Assembly: GCF_028713855.1 (NCBI RefSeq) | Contig: NZ_JAQTNN010000010.1 | Coordinates: 53,490-117,489, forward strand | DNA: 64,000 nt | From: Sulfuricurvum sp. | GTDB lineage: Bacteria > Campylobacterota > Campylobacteria > Campylobacterales > Sulfurimonadaceae | Direction of reading: 5' to 3' | Shown here: positions 16,838-27,144 of the stretch, in pieces | Numbering within the stretch: the first letter of the stretch is position 1 | Layout: every line of letters starts with the position of its first letter | Translations under genes and position numbers: made by a program | The notes under the pieces: model-generated | What the model saw: the letters and a program-made list of their open reading frames with translations, nothing else | Told to the model about the DNA's origin: nothing | Database searches by the model: none

Positions 16838-19189
16838 ATGGCTGAAGATCAAGAAGAGATAATAATCATCGAAGAAGCCGATGCCGCCGGTGTCGAAAAA
16901 ACGACAATCGCCGATTCTGAACCTTCGAATGAAAAAACTAATCCGTTTAAAAACAAACGATTTATTCTTTTGCTCTTAGCGATTTTCCTTGCACTCCTCC
17001 TCGTAGGGGGGGGCTTGGCATTCTTCTTATCCAGTCATTCCAGTGAATCTGAAAAACCTCTCGATACACCAATTGTCCACGAAGTCCACAAACCTAAAGA
17101 AGCTATCATTGAGCCCAGCGAACTCGAAAATATGATTCAAAAGGCTAACTATCTCTATTCCAATGGCAATCCGACCGAAGCGCTGAAACTGTATGAAAAA
17201 ATTGCCCTCTACTCAGAGGCAATATCCCAATATAACCTCGGTGTCGCTCAACTCAAAGAAGGAGAATACAAAGGAGCGCTTGAGAATTTCAAACGTTCTA
17301 TTTCAAATAGCGAAAACCAGTGTGTCAGTGCAATCAATGCCGCCGTATGCTGCTTGTATCTTGGACGTGAAAGCGATTTTAATGCCTATATGGATATGGC
17401 ACAGAGCTACCTTCCCCAAGAGAGTAATTCGCCGATGTATTCATACTATTACGCTTTGGTAAATTACTACAAAGGGCGTTATCTTGAAGCACTGAGTGCA
17501 CTTAAGCATCCTACAACCGCTGAGTATCAAGGGACACAAAACAAACTCCTCGCCAAAATCACAGCAATGTTCGGAAGTTACAAAGATGCCATTACAATCC
17601 TTGAAAATCCCCCTCAAGAAGAGGACTATTTCTCTCTTGGTCTCATGTATGCTAACCTCGGAAATCTGGAATTTGCCAAAAAATATCTCACTGAAGCGAT
17701 CATTCAAAATAAGCAGCCGATCCAAGAACGACTTGCATTAGCCTTTGTAAACCTTAAATCAGGTTTTCAAGAAGAAGCGGCAAATCTTATCAAAGAAACA
17801 ACGGACAGTTATCCTGATCAAGTTTATACCCCCTATCCCGTTCGAGTTTTTCTGAAATCTTCACTCTTTAATCCGGATGATGTTCAACATATCTACCGAG
17901 ACAGTCAAAGTGACAATCATCTTAAAATGTATCCAACAATCTTTTATTTTGCCCCGTATAAAATCTACAATGCCGATCAGACAATCAACTATATACGCAA
18001 AGGAAATGCCAATATTTATATCGATGATATTCAAAGTGCTAAAGAGTATCTCCAAAAAAGCAGCAAAGCTTCCAGCGTCGATTACGGTATCGCTCTTGCT
18101 ATCCAAAAAGCGCTCAAATTCCGTCTACGCGATGCCAATCATCAGCTATTAGAGCTACTAAAGAACAATCCGCAACATTCCATTCTCCATTATGATTTGG
18201 CCCTTACCTATGCGCAATTAGGTGATTTTTCCAATGCGTATGACCATTTTTTACGTTCCTATCATCTCGATGCCCATAATTATATGTCCGGTATTTTTGC
18301 AATAATGAGTTCAGAGCTGATTGGAAAAAACAATCCGAAACTCAACTCAATTCTCCGAGACAATCTCGCACAGGAAGCTGTTACAGAAGAGTTTCAACTT
18401 TACCGTACCCTTCACGATGTTACCCAAAACAATATTCCAAGTGCTGCAAAATGGCTTGATAATAAATATAAAGAACGTCCTCTTTATCTCGCGATGAACA
18501 TTATCATTGCATCAGAATTCGGAAAAGGTGATGTCGTTCGTAAAAGTTCTGAGCGGCTTGTTCAACTGCAACCTAACGATATTCTGCCGCATTTGATCTT
18601 CTTGGATACCCATTTCCAGGATCAAAAAACCAAAGCATTTGCAACAACTGCGATCAACTATCTCAAAAAACAAACATTTCACTATGATGATCTTGATTTC
18701 GGCCCAAAAATCACTCGGGATCGTGCTATTTTAATGGCAATGATGACAGGTCAGCTTACCCCCTTTATCCAACGGCTTGAAAACAGACTCCAAACGACCA
18801 CAGACCACACAACGGATATTTTGAATGCATTGGCACAAGCTTATTTTTACAATCAAGATTTTGAAAAATCTTATACACTCTATAATCAACTGATTGATAC
18901 CCATAAAATCAAAGATGAAAATACCTTGTTCATGGGAGCATGTGCATCGATCGGTGCCGAGCACTATGAAAATGCCATTGCCCTTCTTCAGCTCTCAAAA
19001 CTCAAAAATCCAAACTTTGCCGAGAGCCGTTATGCATTGGGTCTGCTCTATTTACAAATTCGTAATAATCCGGGAGCTGTCGTTCAATTTAGCAAAATGG
19101 GTAATGCAGGCTTCATTTCACGCTATTTCGACTTTGGAATCGATACCGATAAGTTCGTCAGCGAACCTAAAAAATATCATCCTCTTTGA
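16838..19189 (+). CDS. large membrane-anchored TPR protein
   Basis: 783 residues: an acidic cytoplasmic N-terminus (about 1-42), one transmembrane helix (about 43-66, ILLLLAIFLALLLVGGGLAFF), then a periplasmic region filled with helical tetratricopeptide-like repeats (for example around 90-200, ALKLYEKIALYSEAISQYNLG; 440-480, HYDLALTYAQLGDFSNAY; 655-740). No catalytic motif was seen. It is likely a scaffold; the serS pairing is positional and may not be functional. Its 3' end overlaps pssA by 13 bases, convergent. A homologue in the same place in C. jejuni is annotated only as a TPR membrane protein. Confidence 0.88.
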   Translation: MAEDQEEIIIIEEADAAGVEKTTIADSEPSNEKTNPFKNKRFILLLLAIFLALLLVGGGLAFFLSSHSSESEKPLDTPIVHEVHKPKEAIIEPSELENMIQKANYLYSNGNPTEALKLYEKIALYSEAISQYNLGVAQLKEGEYKGALENFKRSISNSENQCVSAINAAVCCLYLGRESDFNAYMDMAQSYLPQESNSPMYSYYYALVNYYKGRYLEALSALKHPTTAEYQGTQNKLLAKITAMFGSYKDAITILENPPQEEDYFSLGLMYANLGNLEFAKKYLTEAIIQNKQPIQERLALAFVNLKSGFQEEAANLIKETTDSYPDQVYTPYPVRVFLKSSLFNPDDVQHIYRDSQSDNHLKMYPTIFYFAPYKIYNADQTINYIRKGNANIYIDDIQSAKEYLQKSSKASSVDYGIALAIQKALKFRLRDANHQLLELLKNNPQHSILHYDLALTYAQLGDFSNAYDHFLRSYHLDAHNYMSGIFAIMSSELIGKNNPKLNSILRDNLAQEAVTEEFQLYRTLHDVTQNNIPSAAKWLDNKYKERPLYLAMNIIIASEFGKGDVVRKSSERLVQLQPNDILPHLIFLDTHFQDQKTKAFATTAINYLKKQTFHYDDLDFGPKITRDRAILMAMMTGQLTPFIQRLENRLQTTTDHTTDILNALAQAYFYNQDFEKSYTLYNQLIDTHKIKDENTLFMGACASIGAEHYENAIALLQLSKLKNPNFAESRYALGLLYLQIRNNPGAVVQFSKMGNAGFISRYFDFGIDTDKFVSEPKKYHPL

Positions 19190-19899
19190 GCGATGCGGCG
19201 TACCAAATAAAAAGCGGCGCGTAACGGTCCATACAGCAAGTATCCCGCCGCTAATATCGCCATCCCTTCAATCGGGTAAACAAACACTCCCATAGCGACA
19301 ACGATCAAACTAATAAGAAACCGCATAAAATGGAAGGTTTTAAAATTGATTTTTTTGAAGCTCGGATAACGAATATTACTGACCATCAAAACCGAAAGGA
19401 CGGCCGAGAAAGGGAGTATTAAAAGGTTATAGTGATGATAATGTGGGTAACGTTCCAACAATAATACAGCGATTGAAATCATAATTGCCGCAGTAGGGAT
19501 CGGAAGCCCGATAAAAACGCTCGGCTCAATTCGTGAGGTCATCACATTAAAACGGGCAAGCCGCACCGCTCCGAAGATAATAAAAAGGGCACTGACAACG
19601 ATTCCTATACGCCCGTATGCTTCTCCGACATATAAATACAATATGAATGCGGGAGCAACCCCAAATGCCACGATATCGGCCAAAGAATCAAACTCAACAC
19701 CAAAATGGCTTGCAGTGTTTGTCATCCTCGCGACACGACCGTCCAATCCGTCAAAAATAAGAGCCAAAAAAATAAACCATGCCGCCGTGGTAAATTCGTG
19801 TGTAAGTGCTAATGCAATCGCATAAAAGCCTGTAAAAATTGAAGCAGCGGTAAATAGGTTGGGGAGAATATAAGCGATAGGAGGGGGAGATTGACGCAT
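19177..19899 (-). CDS. pssA: CDP-diacylglycerol-serine O-phosphatidyltransferase
   Basis: Integral membrane enzyme making phosphatidylserine, the precursor of phosphatidylethanolamine. The CDP-alcohol phosphatidyltransferase motif D-G-x2-A-R-x8-G-x3-D-x3-D is seen as DGRVARMTNTASHFGVEFDS with the final Asp in LADIV; several transmembrane helices; 240 residues, like the Bacillus/Helicobacter type II enzyme rather than the E. coli peripheral type. AAAGGA precedes the ATG. It follows the Psd-like gene after 45 bases in a phospholipid/ftsH cluster conserved in Campylobacter. Confidence 0.95.
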   Translation of the reverse strand: MRQSPPPIAYILPNLFTAASIFTGFYAIALALTHEFTTAAWFIFLALIFDGLDGRVARMTNTASHFGVEFDSLADIVAFGVAPAFILYLYVGEAYGRIGIVVSALFIIFGAVRLARFNVMTSRIEPSVFIGLPIPTAAIMISIAVLLLERYPHYHHYNLLILPFSAVLSVLMVSNIRYPSFKKINFKTFHFMRFLISLIVVAMGVFVYPIEGMAILAAGYLLYGPLRAAFYLVRRIAQRG

Positions 19900-19944
19900 A
19901 TCAGTTTCCTTTCAGACGAATAATGCACATTTAAGTGCATATTA

Positions 19945-20592
19945 TCAAGCCGCGTTCAAATATCCGATAACACTTTCACCTGCACGAACAGTTGCACCGG
20001 CATTGACTGAAATACGTGTGGATTCAGGTAGATAAAGAATACTGCGGCCTTTGGCTAAAAAGCCATAGCGGCTCCCCTCTTTGAGCTTTTGGCTTTTTTC
20101 TAATTCAATACCTATGGAAAAACAACTTTGTTCACTAAGATGTTCAATATAGATTTCATCTCCTTTATGGGAACGAAACGATAGTACCGCTTTTTCATTT
20201 AGTGTATCAGCCATAGGGTTATAAAGCGGCAATGACGCACCATGACGAATTTTAAATCCCTCTACAATACCGTCAAACGGAGCGCGAAGCATCGAAACAT
20301 CCCAGAGTGAATTCATTATAGTCACTTTGGTCATTTTTTGCTGATTAACTTCAGTCTCTTCGATGGAAAGAACAACGCCGTCAACACTGCTGATAATTCT
20401 CTCATACTCAGTTTCAGCCGTATTACGTTCAGGATTACGAAAGATTGCCAGTACTGCCAGCAGCAAGGCACCGGTAATAAATTCAAACAGGTGCAGTCCC
20501 GTCATCATGAAAAATAAAAAGAGCGCTCCGATTACACCGGATATTAGCCATCCTCGCTTTGAGAGGATAAAGGTATCGTTTTGAACGCTCAT
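19945..20592 (-). CDS. phosphatidylserine decarboxylase-like membrane protein
   Basis: 215 residues with two N-terminal hydrophobic helices (about 14-47) and a domain like short phosphatidylserine/archaetidylserine decarboxylases: FRNPER, SSVDGVVLSIEE, MNSLWDVSMLRAPFDG, and EGSRYGFLAKGRSILYLPES. In that family the self-cleaving Gly-Ser that creates the pyruvoyl group sits in RFGSRVDVYLP; here the aligned triplet is Lys-Gly-Arg followed by Ser. Either cleavage uses a shifted Ser or the protein does not self-process. Position beside pssA and ftsH matches C. jejuni Cj1114c-Cj1116c, from memory. A decarboxylase role is therefore uncertain. Confidence 0.75.
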   Translation of the reverse strand: MSVQNDTFILSKRGWLISGVIGALFLFFMMTGLHLFEFITGALLLAVLAIFRNPERNTAETEYERIISSVDGVVLSIEETEVNQQKMTKVTIMNSLWDVSMLRAPFDGIVEGFKIRHGASLPLYNPMADTLNEKAVLSFRSHKGDEIYIEHLSEQSCFSIGIELEKSQKLKEGSRYGFLAKGRSILYLPESTRISVNAGATVRAGESVIGYLNAA

Positions 20593-20604
20593 TTAGTACT
20601 CCTT

Positions 20605-22563
20605 TTATTCGTCAATGACTATTTTTTTGCTCGAAGGTGTCTCTTTACGCGGTTCGAGTTTTGTTTCGATATTGTTTTCTATCTCAAAGGCTTCAATAAT
20701 TTCACGCACTTGATCACCCGAAATATTTTCTTTTGAATAAAGAAGCTCTACAATTCTCTCGATAGCATCACGATACTCTTCCAAACGTCCTTTTACTTCC
20801 ATATAATGTTCTTGAAGCGATCGCTTGATAAATGTATCCATGTCTTCAGCCATTTTATCACTGTATTCCCGTCCTTGAGACATACCGCCGCCCAAGAAGG
20901 TGTTACGCTGTTTTTCGAGCACCATCAAGCCGGCCACATCACTCATACCGTACATCTGCACCATCGCTTTGATGATATCGGTAGAACGTTCCAAATCGTT
21001 TGCAGCACCGGTAGAAATTTCACCGATAAAGACCTCTTCAGCTGCGCGTCCACCCAACAATACATCGACTTCTGCCCATAATTCATGGCGTTGCATAAGG
21101 TATTTATTCTCTTCGGGTGTATTGAGTGTATACCCCAATGCTGCCAAGCCACGAGGGACGATAGAAACTTTAGAAACTTTCTTGGCCCCTTTGGTCGTCT
21201 CGGCCAACAGTGCATGTCCGCTTTCATGGTATGCAACAATACGTTTTTCTTTTTCGTCAATACGGCGACTCTTTTTCGATAATCCTGCAATTGCCCGTTC
21301 TACTGCTTCGCGTAGGTCGGCTTGACGAACTGTTTTTTGGCTTTTTCGTCCGGCAAGCAATGCCGCTTCATTAATGATATTGGCTAAATCTGCACCCGCA
21401 AGACCGGCGGTCAGACGTGCAATCTCTTCAACATCCGTATCACTGTCTCGTTTGATCCCTTTGATATGAACATTGAGGATATCGATACGCCCTTGGAAAT
21501 CGGGTTTATCCACCAAAACTTGCCGGTCAAATCGACCCGGGCGTAAAAGAGCCGGATCAAGAATCTCAGGTCTGTTGGTTGCCGCTAAAATAATGATCGG
21601 CGTATCGGTACCGAAACCATCCATCTCGGCAAGAAGCTGATTAAGGGTTTGTTCACGCTCATCATTTCCACCCATCACACCGCCGGCAGCACGGCTTTTA
21701 CCGATGGCATCAATTTCGTCGATAAAGATGATCGAAGGGGCATCTTTTTTTGCCTGTTCAAACAAATCACGCACACGTGCCGCACCGACACCGACGAACA
21801 TTTCGATAAAACTTGATCCGGAGACGGAGAAAAACGGTACTTCCGCTTCTCCCGCTACCGCTTTGGCAAGCAAGGTTTTCCCCGTTCCAGGACTACCGAC
21901 CAAAAGAACCCCTTTTGGGATTTTGGCTCCCAACTCGACATAACGATCGGGGAATTTCAAGAAATCGACAATCTCTAAAACTTCTTCTTTAGCTTCCTGT
22001 ACGCCGGCAACGTCATCAAATTTCGTTTTCGGTTTTTCGGAATTGACCAGTTTTTTAGAACTTCCCATCCCTAAAATACCGCCACCCATACTTTTTTGCA
22101 TTCGTCCTGCAAAAAACATCCAAATAGCGATGATAATCAAGAACGGGAAAAGCCATCCGAACATCTCAGTAAACCAGTTGCTCTCACTAAATCCCGTATA
22201 GTTGATTTTTTTCTCATCCAAGAGGGGAATAAGTGTCGAGTCAGGACCAACGATACGAGTTGTATAGGCCACTTTACCGTTTGTCGTATTCCCGATAGCA
22301 CGGATATAGGTTTGCCCAATGGAGACTTTCTCAACTTCTTTGTTCTGGATCAATTTTTTGAGATCAGCATAGCTTATTTCTTGGGTACGGGTCACATTTT
22401 GCCCGTTTATTTTACCGGCTAATTCGTTTTCATCACCGATTACCGCTTTAAAAAGGACAATGACGACAATCGAAAAAATGACAAATGTAATCAATGGATT
22501 TTTATTAAAAAAATTGCCGTTCTTATCCGGCGTCGGATTTTGATTCGATTCATTTTGAGCCAT
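20605..22563 (-). CDS. ftsH: ATP-dependent zinc metalloprotease FtsH
   Basis: 652-residue membrane-bound AAA+ protease degrading misfolded membrane and regulatory proteins. Two transmembrane helices (about 24-41 and 137-153) flank a periplasmic domain; AAA module with Walker A GSPGTGKT (223-230), Walker [12 protein letters not shown] (about 288-298) and second region of homology [20 protein letters not shown]; zinc site HESGH (446-450). Complete and normal in length. Two bases separate it from prmA upstream and twelve from the Psd-like gene downstream, so the genes form one operon. Confidence 0.97.
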   Translation of the reverse strand: MAQNESNQNPTPDKNGNFFNKNPLITFVIFSIVVIVLFKAVIGDENELAGKINGQNVTRTQEISYADLKKLIQNKEVEKVSIGQTYIRAIGNTTNGKVAYTTRIVGPDSTLIPLLDEKKINYTGFSESNWFTEMFGWLFPFLIIIAIWMFFAGRMQKSMGGGILGMGSSKKLVNSEKPKTKFDDVAGVQEAKEEVLEIVDFLKFPDRYVELGAKIPKGVLLVGSPGTGKTLLAKAVAGEAEVPFFSVSGSSFIEMFVGVGAARVRDLFEQAKKDAPSIIFIDEIDAIGKSRAAGGVMGGNDEREQTLNQLLAEMDGFGTDTPIIILAATNRPEILDPALLRPGRFDRQVLVDKPDFQGRIDILNVHIKGIKRDSDTDVEEIARLTAGLAGADLANIINEAALLAGRKSQKTVRQADLREAVERAIAGLSKKSRRIDEKEKRIVAYHESGHALLAETTKGAKKVSKVSIVPRGLAALGYTLNTPEENKYLMQRHELWAEVDVLLGGRAAEEVFIGEISTGAANDLERSTDIIKAMVQMYGMSDVAGLMVLEKQRNTFLGGGMSQGREYSDKMAEDMDTFIKRSLQEHYMEVKGRLEEYRDAIERIVELLYSKENISGDQVREIIEAFEIENNIETKLEPRKETPSSKKIVIDE

Positions 22564-22564
22564 A

Positions 22565-23401
22565 TTAACTATTTCCTTTGTGAGTCACCACGAGAGTTAC
22601 CCATTCGTTTTCGACAATGCGTTCAGTCAGTTCAAAACTCTTGTACGCACGCAGCACTTTATCTTCGTATTTATCCATTATCCCTGAGAGGATTAAAATT
22701 CCCCCATCGCGTAACCGTTTTTTAAGATCACTCGCAATAAAAACTAATACATCAGCAACGATATTGGCAATAATAACATCGTATTTTTCATCACTCTCTT
22801 GAACCGGACCTTCCCAAAGACGGCGATAAGCAATATTGTTTTGTGCAGCATTGACAACAGCATTTTCAACGGAAAGCGGATCGGTATCGCAGGCATCGAC
22901 AACTGCCCCTTTTTTGATTGCGGCAATTGATAAAATACCGCTGCCGCATCCGACATCCATAACTTCGTCACCGGATTTAACATACTTTGCGATACCGCGA
23001 AGGCACGATGCGGTAGTCGGGTGATGACCCGTTCCAAATGCTAATGCCGGATCTATAGCAATATTAAGCATCCCTTCACGCGGGTCTTCCCATGTCGGAT
23101 GAATATAAAACGGATCAATCTCTATCGGAGTAATCCCTTGCTGATACTGCGCAATCCAATCATCGTTTTTTTCTTTAGTGAGTTCCATGTCAACATCAAT
23201 AACTTCACCCAACGCCCGTTGCAATGCTTCGGCAAACTGCTCGATTCCCCACGTAATCGTTTCAAGGTCTTCTTCGCTTCGGATAATAAATCCGTCATCA
23301 ATCTCTTCAAATCCGACAGGGAGAATATCAACTAAAAAATCGCTAAAAAGCTCCAAATGCGATGATGGTTTGACCACCAGCATGTAATAATAATCTTGCA
23401 T
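22565..23401 (-). CDS. prmA: ribosomal protein L11 methyltransferase
   Basis: SAM-dependent enzyme that trimethylates ribosomal protein L11. 278 residues; N-terminal substrate-recruiting domain (about 1-90), then IDPALAFGTGHHPTTASCL, the PrmA hallmark, and the SAM motif VMDVGCGSGILSIAAIKKGA, followed by ANIVADVL (the NPPY-like region) and ILSGIMDKYEDKV. Its start shares a base with the cheY stop (TAATG). The prmA-cheY-ftsH order is conserved in Campylobacter. Confidence 0.95.
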   Translation of the reverse strand: MQDYYYMLVVKPSSHLELFSDFLVDILPVGFEEIDDGFIIRSEEDLETITWGIEQFAEALQRALGEVIDVDMELTKEKNDDWIAQYQQGITPIEIDPFYIHPTWEDPREGMLNIAIDPALAFGTGHHPTTASCLRGIAKYVKSGDEVMDVGCGSGILSIAAIKKGAVVDACDTDPLSVENAVVNAAQNNIAYRRLWEGPVQESDEKYDVIIANIVADVLVFIASDLKKRLRDGGILILSGIMDKYEDKVLRAYKSFELTERIVENEWVTLVVTHKGNS

Positions 23402-23775
23402 TAACCCTCAGTACCAAGGACAGCGGCAAGTTTTTCTTTTAAGACCTGAGGAGTAAACGGTTTAACGATATAGTTGTTTACTCCCGCTTTAAGAGCCGTA
23501 ATAACTTCAGCTTTTCCCCCCTCTGTCGTAACCATGATGATCGGGAGATCGCTAAAACGTGTGTCGCCACGTACTTTTTTCACCAATTCCAAACCGTTCA
23601 TTTCCGGCATGTTCCAATCGGTAATGAGCATTCCGATTTCCGGGTTCTCATTTAAGACTGTCCATCCTTGGAGCCCGTCTTCACCTTCTAAAACATCTTC
23701 GTAGCCAAGCCGCGAGAGTGTATTTTTGATAATACGGCGCATCGTCGAACTATCATCTACAACCAATAATTTCAA
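23401..23775 (-). CDS. cheY: chemotaxis response regulator CheY
   Basis: Single receiver domain of 124 residues signalling from CheA to the flagellar switch, whose FliG is encoded in this window. Acidic pocket Asp7/Asp8, phosphorylation site Asp53 (in TDWNMP), switch Thr83 and Lys105 (VKPF) are all present. No output domain. The start is TTG with AAGGACG four bases before; MKLLVVDDS fits homologues. A -10-like TATACA lies in the 77-base gap to hisA. Confidence 0.95.
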   Translation of the reverse strand: MKLLVVDDSSTMRRIIKNTLSRLGYEDVLEGEDGLQGWTVLNENPEIGMLITDWNMPEMNGLELVKKVRGDTRFSDLPIIMVTTEGGKAEVITALKAGVNNYIVKPFTPQVLKEKLAAVLGTEG

Positions 23776-23852
23776 AGTACGTCCTTTTGTCGATTCTTAA
23801 TTTCTGTATAGAATAAATGCCCAATGATAACCTAACCAACTTTGTGGAAAGA

Positions 23853-24551
23853 TTAAAAAAACTTTTTGAGGTCAATTGTCCCCTCATAAAAGGCTTTTCC
23901 AACGATAACACCTGATACTTCACCGCTTTGAAGCAGCGCCTCAATATCGCTTTCATCCTTAACACCGCCGCTTGCGATTGTCGGTATCCCTGATGCTCTG
24001 GCAATCTCAAGAGTAAAATCGACATTAACACCGGAAAGTGTACCGTCTCGACCGACATCCGTACAGATAATAGCCTCTACCCCCGCATCCGCAAACGCAC
24101 GAGCCAAATCGGTAGCCTTCATGGAACTCACTTCACCCCATCCTTCGACAGCGACATAACCATCAATCGCATCAATACCGACGACGATCGGATACTTTGC
24201 CGCCATCGATTTAACGAATTCAGGATTACGAAGTGCAATTGAACCCAAAATGAGCCGGTCAATTCCCAAATCCAAATAGCGTTTAATCGTCTCTTCATCA
24301 CGAATTCCTCCGCCAAGCTGAAGTTTGACGTTGCAGTTTTCACGAATTGCACGGATCTGCTCAAGATTTTTAGGCTCTCCGGCAAATGCACCGTTTAAAT
24401 CGACGAGATGAACCCATGATGCACCCATTGCTTCAAATGTTTTTACCAATTCCCAAGGGGTATCAGAATAAATTTTAGCGCTCTCCATAGCTCCCTTCGT
24501 GAGACGAACCGCTTTGCCGTCTTTAAGGTCAATTGCCGGGAAAATTGTCAT
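23853..24551 (-). CDS. hisA: ProFAR isomerase (HisA)
   Basis: (Beta-alpha)8-barrel enzyme of histidine synthesis, isomerising ProFAR to PRFAR. 232 residues; catalytic Asp8 in [46 protein letters not shown] central segment and [14 protein letters not shown] with the second catalytic Asp, then [13 protein letters not shown]. Eleven bases after hisH, so the two histidine genes are co-transcribed. HisF, the usual partner of HisH, is not in this window. Confidence 0.95.
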   Translation of the reverse strand: MTIFPAIDLKDGKAVRLTKGAMESAKIYSDTPWELVKTFEAMGASWVHLVDLNGAFAGEPKNLEQIRAIRENCNVKLQLGGGIRDEETIKRYLDLGIDRLILGSIALRNPEFVKSMAAKYPIVVGIDAIDGYVAVEGWGEVSSMKATDLARAFADAGVEAIICTDVGRDGTLSGVNVDFTLEIARASGIPTIASGGVKDESDIEALLQSGEVSGVIVGKAFYEGTIDLKKFF

Positions 24552-24562
24552 AGAAAAATCCT

Positions 24563-25174
24563 TTATAAATTAATAAAATTTTTGAGAATATTAAGGCCGT
24601 TTTGGTGGCTTTTTTCAGGATGAGGCTGAATTCCCATCACGTTTTCATGCGCAACGGCACTGGTAAAACGATACCCGTAAACGCTCTCTCCTATGCTATC
24701 ATTCTCGTGAGCACAAAGGGCATGATAGGAGTGGACGAAATACAGATAATGAGCCTCATCCAATCCTTCAAATAAAGGATGACTTTTTGTAAACATCCGA
24801 TTCCACCCCATATGGGGAACTTTTAACGGAATTGAAAAACGGCTGGTATCAAATGCCACTACACGTCCTTGAATCAATCCAAGTCCCTCAGAGATACCGA
24901 ACTCTTCACTCGATTCAAACAGTAACTGCATCCCCAGACAAATCCCCAGCAGATAGTTGCCGCTTTGAGCATACTCACGTACGGCCTGATCCATTCCTCG
25001 GGCTTTGAGGTGTTCCATCGCATCACCGAATGCTCCGACACCCGGTAAAATCAATTTATCATACGTTGACAATTTATCGGGATCGGATTCAACAACCACC
25101 TTTTCGCCCAACACGTCAAAAGCATTTTTGACGCTGGCGAGATTGCCCATGTTGTAATCAACGATTGCAATCAT
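24563..25174 (-). CDS. hisH: imidazole glycerol phosphate synthase, glutaminase subunit
   Basis: Glutamine amidotransferase subunit (203 residues) delivering ammonia to HisF. Class I triad: Cys in [11 protein letters not shown], His and Glu in [10 protein letters not shown] near the C-terminus; oxyanion region [11 protein letters not shown]. The ATG overlaps the stop of the upstream PDC protein by four bases, so these unrelated-looking genes are translationally linked. Confidence 0.95.
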   Translation of the reverse strand: MIAIVDYNMGNLASVKNAFDVLGEKVVVESDPDKLSTYDKLILPGVGAFGDAMEHLKARGMDQAVREYAQSGNYLLGICLGMQLLFESSEEFGISEGLGLIQGRVVAFDTSRFSIPLKVPHMGWNRMFTKSHPLFEGLDEAHYLYFVHSYHALCAHENDSIGESVYGYRFTSAVAHENVMGIQPHPEKSHQNGLNILKNFINL

Positions 25175-26079
25175 TCTCTCTCCTTTGTGTGGGTAAAATG
25201 GATATAAACTGCCAATCCGACAAGTAAAAGGGCAACGCCTCCGATAATGTAGATGGCATTAATCAGCATACTCGGTGCGGTCAGCGCAAATTTAAAGACC
25301 AGCATCAACGCCTCGATCGAGAGGGCAATAATGACCGATCCCAAAAATCGAACCATCGTTTTATGCATATCCGATGAGGGATCGTGCTTGGGGCGTCCCA
25401 GAACTTCTTCTTCAAATAGAGTTTTAACCAAATCAAATATCGCCAATGAGAGGGTGAGAAGAATCGTCGCTTCGAAAATATCTTTGATCTCAATCTGCGC
25501 ATAGTGCCCAAATCCGTAACTTAAGAAACCTTCCGTCGCTTTGACAAACAACAATCCTGCCACAAAGGCCAAGGCAAGAGCGAAAAAAGCATAAACGACA
25601 CGAAAGAATTTTCCTGCTGCTGCTTCAGAGGCCAGCGGATGAGCGATTCGAAGGACTTCATCAAGAGGTATATCCAAACAGGCAACATAAACGATCGCAC
25701 CGTGTTCATTAAAAATCGGCTCCGATGCCGTAACCGTGAGTTCATCATTAAGCAACGATGGGTACGGATCGGTGATGGTACATCGACGCTCATGCATTGC
25801 ACGGTAATAATAGGCTCTAGTCGATCGGCTAGCCCCGATATCTTCCTCTTTTTTTCCATTTTTGAGGTAAGTAGGAGAGACTTGAATCCCTTTAGCATCA
25901 AGCAAATAAGCCGCTTCAAGACCCTGCAAATCGCCGCGAATTTTTAAAAGACGTGCCGTAAGGGTTTCGAGAGATACGGCAGGAAGATGATTCGGAAGGT
26001 TTTTATGAAAAAGGTAGCAAAAATAGGCACGTGCTTTTGGGCGTATTTCTGCGTATTGCCGTATATCTTGAACTACCAT
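25171..26079 (-). CDS. membrane protein with PDC/Cache-like sensor domain and no output domain
   Basis: 302 residues. The N-terminal part (about 1-150) resembles a PDC/Cache fold: LQGLEAAYLLDAKGIQVSPTY, STRAYYYRAM, CTITDPYPSLLNDELTVTASEPIFNEHGAIVYVACLDIPLDEV, a pattern shared with extracellular ligand-binding domains of chemoreceptors. After it come about four membrane helices (about 160-182, 203-223, 242-262, 270-292). There is no methyl-accepting, kinase, GGDEF or EAL domain, and no obvious signal before the PDC part. AAGGAGC precedes the ATG. Co-transcribed with hisH and hisA. Function unknown. Confidence 0.8.
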   Translation of the reverse strand: MVVQDIRQYAEIRPKARAYFCYLFHKNLPNHLPAVSLETLTARLLKIRGDLQGLEAAYLLDAKGIQVSPTYLKNGKKEEDIGASRSTRAYYYRAMHERRCTITDPYPSLLNDELTVTASEPIFNEHGAIVYVACLDIPLDEVLRIAHPLASEAAAGKFFRVVYAFFALALAFVAGLLFVKATEGFLSYGFGHYAQIEIKDIFEATILLTLSLAIFDLVKTLFEEEVLGRPKHDPSSDMHKTMVRFLGSVIIALSIEALMLVFKFALTAPSMLINAIYIIGGVALLLVGLAVYIHFTHTKERE

Positions 26080-26127
26080 TGTTCAGCTCCTTACTCCTCT
26101 TAATTTTGAGGGGGATTGTAGCTTAGT

Positions 26128-26138
26128 TGCGCTATAGT
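26128..26138 (+). promoter_or_regulatory. waaC promoter, possible leaderless start
   Basis: TATAGT (26133-26138) preceded by TGCGC ends seven bases before the ATG at 26146. No Shine-Dalgarno sequence lies between, so the transcript may begin at or next to the start codon. Confidence 0.4.
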
Positions 26139-26145
26139 TACGCTT

Positions 26146-27144
26146 ATGAATACGTCTACTCTTCGAATCGCTATTGTACGCCTAAGCGCTCTGGGCGACC
26201 TTGTTAACACGGCTGTCGTCTTGCAAATCATCCGTAAACATTACCCCGATGCGACGATTGACTGGTTTGTCGAAGAGGCGTTTGCCCCTATTTTAAAAGA
26301 TCATCCTCTCATCAATGAAGTGATCGCCGTCCCCATCAAACGGATTAAAAAAACAAAAAGTTTCACGCTCCTAAAAGAGTCAATTCACACTCTCAAAAAC
26401 CGTCCTCCCTACGATCAGATTATTGACGCGCAGGGATTATTGAAATCGGCGATGGTTACCTATTTTCTAAAAGGAAATGTACACGGTTTTGATCGCTACA
26501 GTGCACGCGAAGGGATTGCCGCACGGTTTTACAATACCACTTCTGCTATTGCGTATGAAATGGGAGTCGTTACGCGCAATGTTCTAGTCATTACTGAGGC
26601 ATTGAATATCCCCTATGACGAAAACGATATTCTCTCCAAAAGTGATGTATTCGAGAAAGGGCCACGACCTGTATCGCTCCCCCGTGAGGGTAAAGCGATT
26701 GCCTGTGTCATCGGAGCTTCTTGGCCAAGCAAATGCTATCCCAAAGAACACTTCGCCGCTGTCTGTTCAAACCTCCCCTACCCGTGCTATTTGATCTGGG
26801 GAAGCGTTATGGAATACAATGATGCCCAATGGATTGCCGAGCACACCGACAATGCCATCACCGCACCGAAAATGTCACTCAAAGAATTAGTCACCTTTAT
26901 CGCCCATTGTGATCTGACCATCGGCAATGATACCGGACCGACCCACATGGCGTGGGCGATGAATCGTCCCTCCATCACCCTATTCGGTCCGACCAATGAA
27001 CGGATGATTTTTCCGACCTCTGTCAATATCGGGATCAAATCTCCCTCCCGTGTCGATATTATGAAGATTAATCGGAATGATTTTTCCATCCGCGATATAC
27101 ATCCCGATACCGTTATCCAAAAAGCCAAGGAACTTTTGTCATGA
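26146..27144 (+). CDS. waaC: lipopolysaccharide heptosyltransferase I
   Basis: Glycosyltransferase family 9 enzyme adding the first L-glycero-D-manno-heptose to Kdo of the lipopolysaccharide core. 332 residues; begins RIAIVRLSALGDLVNTAVVLQ (GT9 N-terminal motif, GD), has YDQIIDAQGLLKSAM, and the donor site GNDTGPTHMAWAM followed by ITLFGPTNERM. Overlaps the acyltransferase gene by four bases; waaC followed by the htrB/lpxL homologue is also the Campylobacter order. Confidence 0.93.
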   Translation: MNTSTLRIAIVRLSALGDLVNTAVVLQIIRKHYPDATIDWFVEEAFAPILKDHPLINEVIAVPIKRIKKTKSFTLLKESIHTLKNRPPYDQIIDAQGLLKSAMVTYFLKGNVHGFDRYSAREGIAARFYNTTSAIAYEMGVVTRNVLVITEALNIPYDENDILSKSDVFEKGPRPVSLPREGKAIACVIGASWPSKCYPKEHFAAVCSNLPYPCYLIWGSVMEYNDAQWIAEHTDNAITAPKMSLKELVTFIAHCDLTIGNDTGPTHMAWAMNRPSITLFGPTNERMIFPTSVNIGIKSPSRVDIMKINRNDFSIRDIHPDTVIQKAKELLS

